From Ceriagrion tenellum (lineage: Eukaryota; Arthropoda; Insecta; Odonata; Coenagrionidae): a stretch of 64,000 nucleotides of DNA. This document shows positions 1-10,782 of the stretch, in pieces. Every line of letters starts with the position of its first letter. Within the stretch, counting starts at the first letter, position 1. The translations under genes were made by a program, and so were the position numbers. The notes beneath the pieces are model-generated. The model saw only the letters and a program-made list of their open reading frames with translations. It searched no databases and was not told the origin of the DNA. The DNA is taken from assembly GCA_963169105.1 (NCBI GenBank), contig OY720634.1, positions 150,977,584-151,041,583 on the forward strand. The letters are read 5' to 3'.

Positions 1-1046
1 GCCTATAATTTCCTCGGTCACTTCTAGATATCGGTGTGACATTGGCTATTTTCCTGTCTTGGGGCACCTTGCCTTCGGATAATGATTTGCTAAATATAAT
101 TTCTAAGAATGGTGCAATCTGTGGCGCTAACTCCTTGAGCACGCGTGCAGGTACCTGGGGACTTGTTACTTTTAATCGAACGCAGTCGTTTAATTATTCA
201 ATCGCGCTGCATTGTTATGTTCGCCATTGGCTCGTTAACGTCCGGAATGTCTAAATTGTGAATTATGTCATCCTCAGTGCTTACACTTTCGAAGTAGTGG
301 TTTAATAAGTTGGGTTTATCGATGCTGTTGTTGACCATTTTGCCGTTAGTATCCAACTGTATCCTGTTTGTACTCTACTGTCGAAGATTCACCCTGGAGC
401 TCTCTCGCGATAGACCAGAATGACTTGGGGTTTTCATATAGTAATTCACCGAGGATTTTTTTCTTGAAGTTTCGTAAACTAGTGCGCATGATTTTCTTCG
501 TTTTTGAGCGTTGGGCAACGTAAGTTTCTCTCGCCGCAAGTTTCATTGTTTTGTCACAAGACTTAATAGAATTTTTATATAGGTTTTGTAATTGCCTTTG
601 TCTCCTGAGCTCTCGCCGTACATCGTGGTTATCCCTACGAGGTTCTTTACTATCTCGTTTGAATTTGTGAGGACTATATTTATCGATTCCTTTACGTATT
701 AGTTCCAAAAAATATCTCCATGATACTTCGGTGCTCTCGTCCTTCATTGTGGCTACGAATTTCGTGAATGAGGCTTCTAACATCTCTCCAAATTGTATGT
801 AATCACATTTTTCAAATAAGTAGACTTTCCGTTTAGATTTTACAGTGGACTCTACCATTGTTTTCAAAGTCGTAAAAAATACTTCATGATCACTTACGCC
901 TTCGAGGATATCGACGTGTTTAATCATTGTAGGGAGACTAACAGCTAAAAGATCTAATGTTGTATTACCTATCGTAGGTTCGTTTACAACTTGAGTAAGA
1001 GAGTGGTGTGAAAGTAGAAGTGAATACGTGCGTGTGAAGAGTGTGC
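1..1046 (-). pseudogene. LINE (CR1/Jockey group) endonuclease-linker-RT fragment, runs off window start
   Basis: Minus-strand reading from about 1046 to 356 gives the C-terminal half of an exonuclease/endonuclease-type LINE endonuclease (EPTIGNTTLDLL, then GVSDHEVFF), followed by the basic linker that precedes the RT. After a frame break near 350 the RT begins: DTNGKMVNNSIDKPNLLNHY, SNKSPG, LKELAPQIAPFL and EGKVPQDRKIANVTPI are all typical of the first RT blocks of CR1/Jockey-group elements. An in-frame stop lies between these blocks (about 190). The catalytic YADD block lies outside the window. The fragment abuts a Penelope relic at about 1046, so the open frame 346-1167 is a chimera and not a gene. 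Confidence 0.8.
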
Positions 1047-2590
1047 GAGGGAGCTTGTCCTTAGGTTTAGGCAGGTAGTCGGCCGTCTTCTTGCAGCAAG
1101 TAAATCTCGATTTTATGTTCACCTTAGAGAGAATCCTAGCTACTCTCTCTGTGGTACCGGCAAACATAAGGAAGAGTGGCGTAGGCCGTTGGCTTTTCCT
1201 CCGTAGTATCGTGCGCTGTAGTGTCCTCCTTCTCCCAAAAGGTCTTTTTCAGGGTCATGTCTATCGGGTAGCCATTTTTGTGTAGCGTCTTCACCAGGTG
1301 ATGTTTTTCTTCCTTGAGAGAGTCCTCATCGGAGATGGTGATCGCCCGATTAATTAATGTTCTCACCAATCCGGCCTTCTGTACGGTATATATCGGTGGT
1401 GTGAGGAAGCGTTTAGGTAGCAGTCCGTATGAGTTTTCTTCCTGTGCACCGAGTGTCCCAGGCTGCTGTCTTGTTTCTTTTTAACTAAAACATCCAGGAA
1501 TGGAAGTTTCCCATTCACCTCGGTCTCCATGGTGACTTGGATGCTGGGGTGTTGTGAATTCAGGTGCAACAGGACCTCGTCCAAGTGTTGTTTGCCATGC
1601 GGCCAGATGGCAAACGTGTCGTCTCCGTATCTCAGCCATAGTGTGGGACAGCTTGCGAGAGCTTTTTGTTCGAAGTCCTCCATTCAGATATTCGCCAAGA
1701 CAGGAGATAGTGGAGATTCCATGGCCGAGCCGTCAGTTTGTTCATAATATCGTCCATTCCAGAGGAAGTAAGAGTTTCTAAGGCAAAACTCCACAAATTT
1801 GAGCAAGTCTTTGGGCAGGTCTTGTTCGCAGAGTCGTCTAATGCCGGCGATGGAATCCTTCACCGGGATATTCGTGAAAAGAGATATTACGTCGAAGCTT
1901 ACAAGCATATCACTTTCTCCCACCGTGGTTGATTTGAGAATCTCTGTGAAGTGGGCAGAATTCTTCACAAAGGAGGAAGTTCGTCCAGAGAAAGGCAGTA
2001 GGCTCCGTGAAAGGTATTGTGCCAGCCTTTGGGTTGGACAGCCGACCGTGCTGACTATTGGTCGAAGAGGCACTCCTTCTTTGTGTACTTTGGGCAAACC
2101 GTAGAGCCTGGGGGGAATCGCAGCTGACGCGTCTTTCCCCCATCGGGATGAACGACTGCTTCATCAGCTCCTTTGTCTGCCGCTCGATTCTTTCCGTTGG
2201 GTTAGCCTTTAACCCCCTATATGCGCCCTCTTCCAGGAGTTCAGTTATATTTTCTTTGTATGATTCTACTGACGTCAGGACAGTAGCATTTCCTTTGCAT
2301 GCAGGAAGGATGACCATTTGGTCGTTCTCACACAGAGCTTTTAGCGCTCGTCTCTCTGCTGCCGTCGTGTTGGGTTTGGGAGGTATAGCATGACGCAAGA
2401 CACGTGCTACGTATTCTCTCACTTCGTCCGCATTGGCCTTGGGAAGCTTCCTCACTGCGGTCTCCACGGCAGTCACGATGTCTTACTTCGGGATAGTCTG
2501 TGGAACTAAGGTCTGAACTTCGCCGAGTAACCATCTTCTCTGTTGAATACTTCAACTGCATCCAAAAGACCTCAAACCTCCTCTGCAAGG
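1047..2590 (-). pseudogene. decayed Penelope-like element (PLE relic A): RT domain and start of C-terminal linker
   Basis: Successive minus-strand frames (about 2476-2110, 2097-1363, 1369-1136, 1167-1047) align block by block with the intact PLE protein at 10783-13299: VRKLPKANADEVREY, LPACKGNATVL, KVHKEGVPLRPIVS, LVSFDVISLFTNIPV, GSAMESPLSPVLANI, LWLRYGDDTFAIWP, FLDVLVKKKQDSS and PKPKDKLPR. The conserved DKG triplet has become CKG. The polymerase box is YGDD where the intact copy has YVDD. At least three frameshifts and a TGA after LANI (about 1684) break the frame. The GIY-YIG endonuclease is missing: the element is cut at 1046 by the LINE fragment. The divergence shows a PLE lineage older than the 10.6-14.9 kb composite. 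Confidence 0.88.
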
Positions 2591-2612
2591 TCAAGGACCG
2601 CTTACCACTGTA

Positions 2613-2765
2613 TGGGATCCGTACGAGGAAGGTTTGATAAAAGAATTAGAGCGTGTGCAAAGGAGATCCGCAAGATTTGTTTAAGACCGTTATGATAATT
2701 GTATAAGTGTTACGAATTTAATAGAAGAATTAGGATGGGAATTACTATCAGAACGCTGCACAGTG
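2613..2765 (+). pseudogene. LINE 3' end fragment (C-terminus of a CR1-type RT protein)
   Basis: Plus-strand translation gives WDPYEEGLIKELERVQRRSA, then RFV, a TAA, DRYDNCISVTNLIEELGW and ELLSERC. This is the characteristic C-terminal segment of CR1-group LINE proteins (consensus WDPYxxxxIxxLExVQRRAARFV...LxxLGWxxLxxRR). Only about 50 codons remain, with one internal stop. It is antisense to the PLE relic beside it. Confidence 0.7.
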
Positions 2766-3440
2766 GTCCGAAATCGGAAAAAGCCGGACAAAAGTCCAAA
2801 ATGGCTTTTTTTGAGATAGAGACTTGAAACTTAGCGTAAATACTCATAAATGATTACCAATTATAGATTTATATGCCATTTTACAAAAACACGACTCGTT
2901 ACCGAGATACAGTAGCCCAAACATGACCAATTTTTCAAAAACACGCGCGATCTCGTTTTTCTCCGAAAATCTTTGAATATAAGTAGGTGGTGTTGCGTTG
3001 GTATGATTTTTATGGAATAAAAAACGCTATATTCCTTTGACTTGGTGCTTTGCCTATATTTTCCATGACTTTTGAAGATTTTGACTCTCATCTGTCTGGT
3101 TTTGCAACGCAAAATGGCGTACCCGTTTTTCACGTGAAATTTAACATAAAGTAGACATTATCTTTCGTTTACGAAATATATAACTCGGGAAATTTACATC
3201 ACAGTGTAAATTAACTTCACGGTAACTGCGGTCGATTTTCAAGTTTTTTGAAACTTTATTCTTGAAAATCGTCATTTAAAGCACGGCACGTAGTCAGTAT
3301 TGACCTAAAACACTATACTGAGGATATTACCAGGATTATGGATCGCCTTTTTTGCCAAACGATAGGCTGCTCCCCAATTTGTAAGCAGCTTCCTGTTTGT
3401 ATGGTTGCCTATGGTCTGTGTAATCCCACGACAAGGGTCT
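2766..3440. other. AT-rich non-coding stretch, nothing recognised
   Basis: No credible coding frame. It opens with cagtggtccgaaatcgg, which looks like a transposon terminus, but I found no matching inverted end. Confidence 0.4.
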
Positions 3441-5534
3441 TTTTGCTCTTTAAGTCAAGTCGCCATTTTTTTAACCATCTGGTAGCTTCGTCTAAAGTCT
3501 AGTGCGTGCGTTTTTGCAATTTTCCAGCTCTTACTTTTGACGAGTAATGCCAAGTCATCTGCATATAAGGCCCATGTTGCTTTCCAATTGGGGTCTTTTG
3601 GAAAGTCCAACATATAAAGGTTGAAAAGGGTTGGCCCTAGTACCGAACCCTGTGGCACACCAGCTTTAATTTTCTTTATCCCATTGGTTTGGTTGCTCCA
3701 TTTTATTGCTAAGGTTCTATCGTTTAAGTATGAATCCAACCGATTGTCCATCCTGGGAAGTTCTGCTGTTGAAGTTTATATAGTAAACCCTCGAGCCATA
3801 TCTCGTCAAATACCTAGGATAAGTCCAGGAAGATAACTATCATCAATTCCTTTTTTGTTTAAGTTGTCAGATATGTAGTCCAGGACTTGTGGACCTGGTG
3901 GGTTGTGACATTTCTTTCCAAAATCCAAATTGATCAGGGTAGGGTAGGGTAGCAGATTCATATCATCAATAATTTTCGTTATAAGCCCTATTACATATCT
4001 TTCCAGAAGCTTTCAAGGCTGGAAAGTGGTGAGATTGGTCGAAAATCCGATGATTTAATGTTCTTGCCACCTTTCTTAGAAATGCACTTTAAAATAGAGG
4101 TTTTCCATATCGTGGGAAAAAGCCCTTCCTGTATGGAGTTTGGAAAGCGGGAGGAATTCCTCTTTGGCTTTGGGAGGCATTTTGTTCATCACCTCGTTCG
4201 GGAGACCATCTTAGCCTACCGCTTTTCCCTTGGTTTTGCAGCGTGTCGTCTAACTCTCTTCGTGTTGTCACTGAGAGGGTTTCCACCTTCGTTCTTCCCT
4301 TCCACGCCTCACGGTGTGGTTCGCATTTGGGCGTTTTCATCCCCGTTTTCCCTGGCGTGAATACTTTCTCAAGGACTTCGGCCATGTAAGAGGCTTTGTC
4401 ACTGCGTGTAATTAGTTCTTTTTGGCCCTGGTCTATTGTTGGGTCCGTGGGGGGGGGGGAATACGTCTCATTTTATTGGCGATTCGCCTTAGGCCGTCTC
4501 CTATATTTAGTTTGCGAGTTTGGCTTCCCACTAGTCAATTCTGGCTTTGACCTTTTCTTTGATTTGTTTATTGATCGCCCTAAGTTTTTTCTTTAGTAAT
4601 CTCGCTCCAATCTGTTATTGGCGCCTTATTTGGTTTCTTTCCCTTATGGTGTATTTATGCTATTCAGTAAGAAGAAGACGTTATGCCGGCCTTCTCCTTT
4701 TGATTGGTATTGCCTTCTCCATGCCTTGTTTAAGCGCATTCGTCAGATTATTGGCAATCATCTCAATCAGAGTATGACTTTCTTCGGAATAAATTTCAGT
4801 CGAATTTAGGCGTGATTCGACAATATTATTAAAGCGTTCCCAGTTAGCCAGGCCGTAGCAATATCTTTTCCTCTGATCCGGGATTAGGGTGGGTGTGGTG
4901 CCAATGTACGTAAGGACAGGGAAGTGGTCACTTGTGAGGTCGTTTACAATGTGCGCCTTCTTCAGGCGATAGATATTGCGTGTAATCACTAAGTCAATAA
5001 CATTATTACCTCCGACTCTAGTAGGGTCGGTTGATGCGACTGCGTTAGTTATTATCACATTGTCCATTGGAACGATTTCCTTCCATTGAACGAGTTCCAC
5101 AGCGGATGTTTACATTAAAAATCTCCGCCGATAATAACGGCATCGTCATTGCTGAGAAGATAGTCAAACTCTTCCGTTTTAAACTTTTTTCTCGGAGGAA
5201 AGTAGCAGGCAAATATGTTTATGCTTCCCAGGATAGTGGTTACATTGGCACCGATCACTTCTAAATTCTGGCTAGCAATTTCGGGTGAGACATGGGCCGT
5301 CAAATCATCCCGAATGAGTATTGCTACTTTGCCTTCAATTACCGGTCTGTCCTTAGGAAATATTTTTTTATCCAGGGAGTGACCAATCTCTTCATTCAAG
5401 TGGGTTTCCGATAGGAGGCACACGCTGCCTTTATATTTATTCAGGAAGGTACTAATTCCTGTCTCGGTAGTTATGCTCCCTTGTGCGTTCCACAGGGAGA
5501 TAATGAGTGATTTTGTCTTACGATTAACTGCCAT
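3440..5534 (-). pseudogene. Jockey-type LINE ORF2 (AP-like endonuclease + reverse transcriptase), decayed
   Basis: The minus-strand frame starting at 5534 opens as a Jockey-like endonuclease: ISLWNAQGSI, CLLSETHLNEE, then VIIGGDF at its end (5115). The next frame (5100-4681) continues with TRVGGNNVIDLVIT and LTSDHFPVLTYI, the C-terminal half of the endonuclease, and the basic linker. RT blocks follow in broken frames: PPKAKEEFLPLSKL (about 4170), GLITKIIDDMNLLPYPTLI (about 3960) and, at 3751-3455, KAGVPQGSVLGPTLFNLY and YADDLALL. Order and spacing match a Jockey ORF2 but several frameshifts and a stop after LILGI kill it. It lies directly downstream of its gag-like ORF1. Confidence 0.85.
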
Positions 5535-5989
5535 AGTTCGTAAAGGCTAAGAACATCTCACTTATTTTTTGCATCATGCCTTGCATCATATTCATCTCCT
5601 GCATGATGATGTATGAAAAGTTAAACATGGCTTCCATCACGGCCATGATTTCGTTACTTTCGAGCAAATTTAGTTTTGGGTCGGCCTTCCCTCTCCCTCA
5701 GTCATTTTCTTCCCCCTATCTGTGTAGTCACTTGTGAAGAGACGCTCACTGCTTCTTCGGGAAAGATCGTTGCTGTATGCAGGGTTGGAGCCGGATTTCG
5801 TAAGCGCGTTTCAACCGCCATCCCCCCATTGACGTGGGACAAGTGCTTGATTCCGGAAAAAGACTGCCGGTACTCGCGTCGCGTTCCCGAGGGAACGCGC
5901 CTGGATCGAAGTGCCGCTTTTTCGGTGACTAACTGGCTCTGGCTCAAAGGGACGTAAAGAGTCACTCAATTTGTATGTTTGGCTGATCG

Positions 5990-7620
5990 CTCCTCCAGTA
6001 ATCAAATTCCAGGTTTTGCAAGCGTGTCCGGCTGCTGTATTTTGCAGTCGGATACCGGAGGTCTTTCACCGCGGCCCCCTCCCCTTTCCTTTACTCTCCC
6101 CCCAGTGAGATAATCGGATTGAATTTTTGCTAGGAACCGACTCACTGGGTATCCCATTACGAAGTTGACTCCTTTTCTTCTTCTTCTTCCCTGTGCAGTG
6201 AGCATTGTGTGACTCTTTCATGGGATTATCCTTAGCTATGGTTGGTTGTTTGCTTTCGGTCGGGCCTCGAGGTCCCTCACCGCCTGCGTCTCCAACCATT
6301 GACCTTGGGTCAGAGGGGTGCAACTCAGTATTATTTTCGCTGCTAATTTTCTGATTTCTCCGGGCGTATTTTATTTTTCTCCTTTCCCACGGATTTTCGC
6401 TCGGGACTTTTGGCCTCTTGACACCCTTTTCCTTCCCGGGCTTCATTAGTTGGCCTCTCATATTTTCCTTGCGAGGTATGGTTCCTGATTTCTTGGTTTC
6501 TTTATCCTTGGCTCTTCCTCTCTTCTTTTCTTTGGCCACCTCTGTTATTTGTACCTCTTTTAGGTATACTTCGCATTGCGAAGAGTATACCTCATGTCCT
6601 TTCCGCAATTGCAGCATTTGATTGGATCTTCCCGGGGGCAGTTTTTACTTCCGTGGTCGCCAGTACAGAGATAACATCTAGGAGATGCCGCACAAAACCT
6701 AGATTCATGTTTATAATTATTGCCGCAATGGCATCGCTGCGCCGTCTCATATTTAAAAGGAACAATTTTGATGGAGTGGCCGCACAGACTATCAAATTCC
6801 TCAATTATCCTCGGGTTGAAGTCTCTACTCCAACCGTCATCACATAGATCTCCTTATTACGCGGTGTGATTGGCCTTACTGCCACTCATGGGATATTTAC
6901 CATATAAGTTCTCCCTGAATAAATTCTAGATCCATGTTGGAATCTAATCCATGGATCACGCATCTGATAATTCCTTCTCCTCTCGGGGCCCACGTGTGTT
7001 TTTGTGCGCCACTCTGGTCAAGAAATATTAAAACTTTTTGTAATCCTCGTTACTTTTCAACTGTAAACGGGATCCGTTAAGTCTGCTGGATTCTTCAGTT
7101 GGAAGGACTGGTCTTTGACCATACTCCCGATTTTCTTTACTAGTTCAGTAGGATTTAGGATTTTTTACATCAATATTGGTGGGGTCATTTACTGCGCGGG
7201 GGCCGTTTCGATTGCATGTGGCTGGTCGTTTGTTGCCCTTCACTGTTCTCCTCATCCGTGATCTTGTTTTTAAGAGCATTGAACTTGTTTTGTGTCGTTA
7301 CAACGACTCCGTCACTGTATTCTCTTGAGAGATTCCTCTTTCTCTTAGAAGCCCGGGCGGTTTCGAACAGACCTCTCCGTCAGCGTCCGCCGCTACGCTA
7401 ATGTTCCCATTTCCCCTTCCTGTCCTCCAGCTACTTCGGCCAGGTTGTCAAAAGTTCCGTGCTTTAGCATTGTTGGCGCTTTTGCGCTCGTTGTCGTCTT
7501 TCCTCTTCCAGGGGTCTTTTATTCACCCTTGCGTCATTTTCGGAGAAAAGGACGTTCATTATATTTTCTGGTAACGAGGTGATGTTACCGCTGTTGTCCT
7601 AGTTCGGAAGATTCAGCATT
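5990..7620 (-). pseudogene. Jockey-type LINE ORF1 (gag-like, CCHC zinc knuckles), decayed
   Basis: At about 6780-6590 the minus strand encodes three closely spaced Cys/His knuckles: CHCGNNYKHESRFC, CYLCTGDHGSKNC and CCNCGKGHEVYSSQC, with a frame break inside the last. The piece upstream (about 7020-6900) reads IIRCVIHGLDSNMDLEFI, which fits the gag core before the knuckles. Downstream, frame 6617-6066 is a long Lys/Arg-rich low-complexity tail rich in KKKKKR, RGRAKDKE and similar. ORF1 of Jockey elements binds the element RNA and forms particles. The N-terminal part (about 7620-7030) is too decayed to delimit. Confidence 0.75.
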
Positions 7621-8109
7621 TGATTTTTCTCCCGTGCTAGGAAGCGATGGTCTCGCCTAATCTGATAGATGCTTTGTTTTTCGTTGGCGAGTGTTCAACG
7701 GACATTTAGGTGGACATTATGGTCTCACCTATGCACTGTAATTGGGATAGGAATGCCGTCTATTAGGAGCCCTTAACGAGCAATCCAGCCGATCCGACCG
7801 GCGAGCCGGTGCGGGCACAGCTGGCCTTACCCAGGCTCCCACCTAAACCTACTCACTATTCCCTAATGAGAGGACCCGTCCGGTTCCCCTGGAGGTGCAA
7901 GGAGGTTCACTCCAATGGAGGCCCTCTTCCCGGGGTTGCCGAGCGGGACGATCTAGGGCGGTGCACGCGACAGGCACCGAACGAAAGTGAGGTGGGTCTG
8001 AGTTAGCAACCCCTTTCACACGCCCCTTGCGTCTGATGTGTTGAGACCACAGTCCATGAATTGCCTGTACCATTGACCTGAAGGGCCCAGCCAGTTTGCT
8101 TTCGTACGT
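7621..8109. other. GC-rich spacer between two transposon relics
   Basis: This stretch is clearly more GC-rich than its neighbours. It may be the 5' UTR of the minus-strand Jockey element, but no motif proves it. The open frames here have no recognisable product. Confidence 0.3.
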
Positions 8110-8690
8110 GCTCCTCAAGCACAACCTCTCGTGAGGAGGAAAGCAGTCCACCGAGTGTCGCCGAGAACATACGAGAAGGTGTCTACCAAGTAATGTACGA
8201 ATGTGGGAAGTCCCGCATCGGACATACGTCGAGAGGTCTCAAATGCACACAGAGAGGTTACGTCATCTTGCGCCTTCGGCGCGCTCAACCCACTCCACCA
8301 AAGAGACATTAGAAACAGGCAGCTGCGCAAATCAGCTCTGGCCTAACATACCTGGAGTGGACTTTGCCACAATATGAAATTTGAAGAGGCAAAATTAATT
8401 GCGAAAGAGAACCGCTACTTTCCCATACTCACCAGAAAGGCTATTGAAAAGCGATCGTAAAAACATCAGAAAATATCAACAGGAGATGGTGTAACCAATG
8501 ACAGCGCACCTGAAAGGGAAAATTAGCGGGAAAAACGCCCCCTATAAAAGACAGACACAATCACATGCATCTTCATTTCATACCTGAAGAAGACAGCTGC
8601 AATGCTGTCGAAACTGTCGTCTACGGCAATGGAAATACGCGGAAGAGAGTCCTAAAAGCCTTCACTACCATTACCGGCTGTATGACATTT
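8110..8690 (+). pseudogene. Penelope-like element 3' relic (GIY-YIG endonuclease remnant, relic B)
   Basis: Plus-strand pieces match the end of the intact PLE protein: EGVYQVMYECGKSRIGHTSR corresponds to EGVYEIKCICGKSYIGQTGR, and AKENRYFPILTRKAIE to SRENRYFPRLIREAVE. Frameshifts separate them. Downstream, at the place where the intact element has its hammerhead-like motif, a related motif is found (8584-8621). The divergence marks an old copy of a PLE lineage different from the 10.6 kb element. Confidence 0.72.
8584..8621 (+). ncRNA. hammerhead-ribozyme-like motif at the end of PLE relic B
   Basis: Core CTGAAGA (8584-8590, family form CUGANGA), then A, then a perfect 6-bp stem II GACAGC/GCTGTC with loop TGCAAT. 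GAAAC (8610-8614) follows, then TGTC and GTC (8619-8621). The short AC/GT stem III closed by a 4-nt loop and the GUC cleavage triplet fit the minimal hammerheads known from PLEs. Stem I is not evident, and an extra A precedes stem II. Probably a decayed copy. Confidence 0.5.
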
Positions 8691-9569
8691 GCCTCCTGTA
8701 AGACACCATATTAAGTTGTCTAACGATAATACTGCTTATACATATATCATTTCTGCCTTAACAACCGAGCAAAATATGTTGGATGTTCATTATGAAACTG
8801 TACATCAGACAAAAAAAACAGGAATAACGCCGAATTCGGGTTCTCCATGAGTTGGACGCTTATCTGTTATAACCTTTCAACGCGACTTGGGCGCACAGGC
8901 ATAAACATTGTATCTTGCGAAAATGATTTTCGATTTGAGCAGAAAGTATCCGCGGCGAACGCGTGTCGATATGAACTTTTTTTAAAGGGGTGGTCTCGGT
9001 TTGCTCATATAGGGATTATTAAGTACCATGAAAACGGGTCACCTGTGAATTATTAATGTTTTGAATATAAGGAAAAGATATGGATATTATGAGCGATGAA
9101 AATATACACAGGACGCTTTCCGGGGAAATAAACTCTTTAGATGAATTTCCACTAATGACAACTATACGGTCAATTGGGCAATAATACGTGTTAGTTCGGT
9201 TTTAAGAATCGAATTTCTTGATAAAAGAGGACTCTGAGACAAAAGTCCGTGTCTTAAGTGGGGTTTGTAGGACCATCACGAAAGTATAAGTTGACGGCCT
9301 GCCATTGTCAATACATAGCCTTACCTTGAATAACAAATATTGAACAATTTGATTTAAATATAGTAAATAGTTAAACTTCGATTACCCGAAACAATTGATA
9401 GGGCGGCGTTCGCATTCATAACCGATAATTGGCAGCGAAATATCGAGAAAATGTTTAGCAAGGTCACAGACGCAATGAGACAAAAACTTCACAAACGAAC
9501 ACATAAATTATTCCAATTTTTTTAACTCCATAATTCTTAAAATTCTTATATACGATGCAAATGGGGCCG
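8691..9569. other. non-coding stretch, nothing recognised
   Basis: The short open frames here show no family resemblance. Confidence 0.4.
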
Positions 9570-10030
9570 GTGAATCAGGGTGGGCAGCTATAGGTCGCGG
9601 GGTAAGGCGAGGGTGCCCGTTGTCACCTTTGCTTTTTAACATCTATGCAGAGGAAATTGTAAGACAGGCATGGAAAGAACGTGAGGTGGGAATAAAAGTA
9701 GGGGGGTAGGGGGGAGAAGGTCGATTAGATTCGCGGACGATCATGCACTGGTTAGTGGATCTTCGAAGGGCCTACAAGCTTTGGTAGACGCTTTAGAGAT
9801 GCAGTGCCGGATATTCAGAATTAAGACAAACCATAAGAAAACAAAAGTAATGAGATCCCCAAGACAAAGAAAGCAAGGGTGGTGCTTCAAGTTGGAGGAC
9901 ACACTCAAGCAAGTAGAGCATTTTAATTATTTAGGTCGTATGCTGAAAGAAAACGGGCATAGAAGCCAACACATACAGAAGAGAAGAGCGCTGGCTATAT
10001 ATTTTCACAAATTTCATTCTTTAAGTTAGG
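9570..10030 (+). pseudogene. LINE reverse transcriptase fragment (RTE/endonuclease-RT type), middle to C-terminal blocks
   Basis: GVRRGCPLSPLLFNIYAEEI (about 9600) is the RT block containing the QGCPLSP-type motif. After a TAG and a frameshift in a G-run, RFADDHALVSGSSKGLQALV carries the catalytic FADD. It continues through KTNHKKTKVMR and EHFNYLGRMLKENG, the block that places RTE-like and related LINE RTs. No 5' part is present. Confidence 0.78.
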
Positions 10031-10614
10031 CAAGAGTTAAACTTGACAGTTAAAATGTGAGAGATATTGTCGACATTTTGCTTGACCCTGATTTTAGGGA
10101 CATGTAGTGAAAATACGATTGGGCATGGATATGAACAGATAGCGAAAAAAGAAAAATTTCTTTCAGAAATCACTTTCCATTTCAGCCCACATTCGGACAC
10201 TAGGGACCTTTGACCGGGATAAAAGGTATATTTTTGCAAGTGAACTATTTAAAGTAATAAATGGATTAAACCGAGAATGAAACAAAATATTTGAAAATTT
10301 GGAAAATTTTTCCTGACTCTTTGCGATGTATAGACCTTTGCTGGGTATAATTTGTATAAATTTAGTATGATGACAGGTCATCTCTGGAATCACCGAACAT
10401 TTCAGATTTAATAAATAGAAATTAAGTCCAACAAAAAATTCTTAAGGTACAAATTGTTGCTATGATAACAGAGTAAGATGTGCTATTAACCCTTCAGTCT
10501 TTTGGATTTTCTTTGTCCGAATCTCATTCTTTTTCTAGAAAAGTGGGTACATTTAACAACAAATGTATACATTTCAGATTAAAAGCATTAACTATGGATA
10601 ATATTTAATCGAAC
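10031..10614. other. AT-rich non-coding flank of the PLE composite
   Basis: No recognised coding content. It may include the decayed 3' end of the preceding LINE, but I cannot prove it. Confidence 0.35.
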
Positions 10615-10626
10615 ACATAGTATTTA
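10615..10626. repeat. target-site duplication, left copy (PLE composite)
   Basis: acatagtattta, identical to 14885-14896. It marks the 3' end (in element orientation) of the inserted unit. Confidence 0.85.
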
Positions 10627-10677
10627 ATTATTAATGTTGCTCTTTTCAGGTATTTCCGTCGCGTGTTTGGTTTTTTC

Positions 10678-10715
10678 GACAACAGTTTCTCCCCTCTTCC
10701 TGGGGGCGTCTTCAG
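10678..10715 (-). ncRNA. hammerhead-ribozyme-like motif, 3' end of the full PLE copy
   Basis: On the minus strand: CTGAAGA, a G/C stem II (CCCC/GGGG with the 8-nt loop CAGGAAGA), GAAAC, TGTT, GTC. This fits the core order CUGANGA - stem II - GAAA - short stem III - UH. Flanking C, G and A weaken the base of stem II, and stem I shows only one clear pair. It lies 68-105 nt after the stop codon. Confidence 0.5.
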
Positions 10716-10782
10716 GTCCGTTGGACATTTTTGTAATTGTTATTATTTATTTTCGTTGTTATGTATTGCGTTGCTAGTACAT

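Noticed and set aside
2770..2800. DNA-transposon terminus cacagtggtccgaaatcgg
   Set aside because: No partner end or TSD seen in the following 700 bp.
8847..9056. Small protein-coding gene
   Set aside because: No family resemblance, no splice context, and random open frames of this length are common here.
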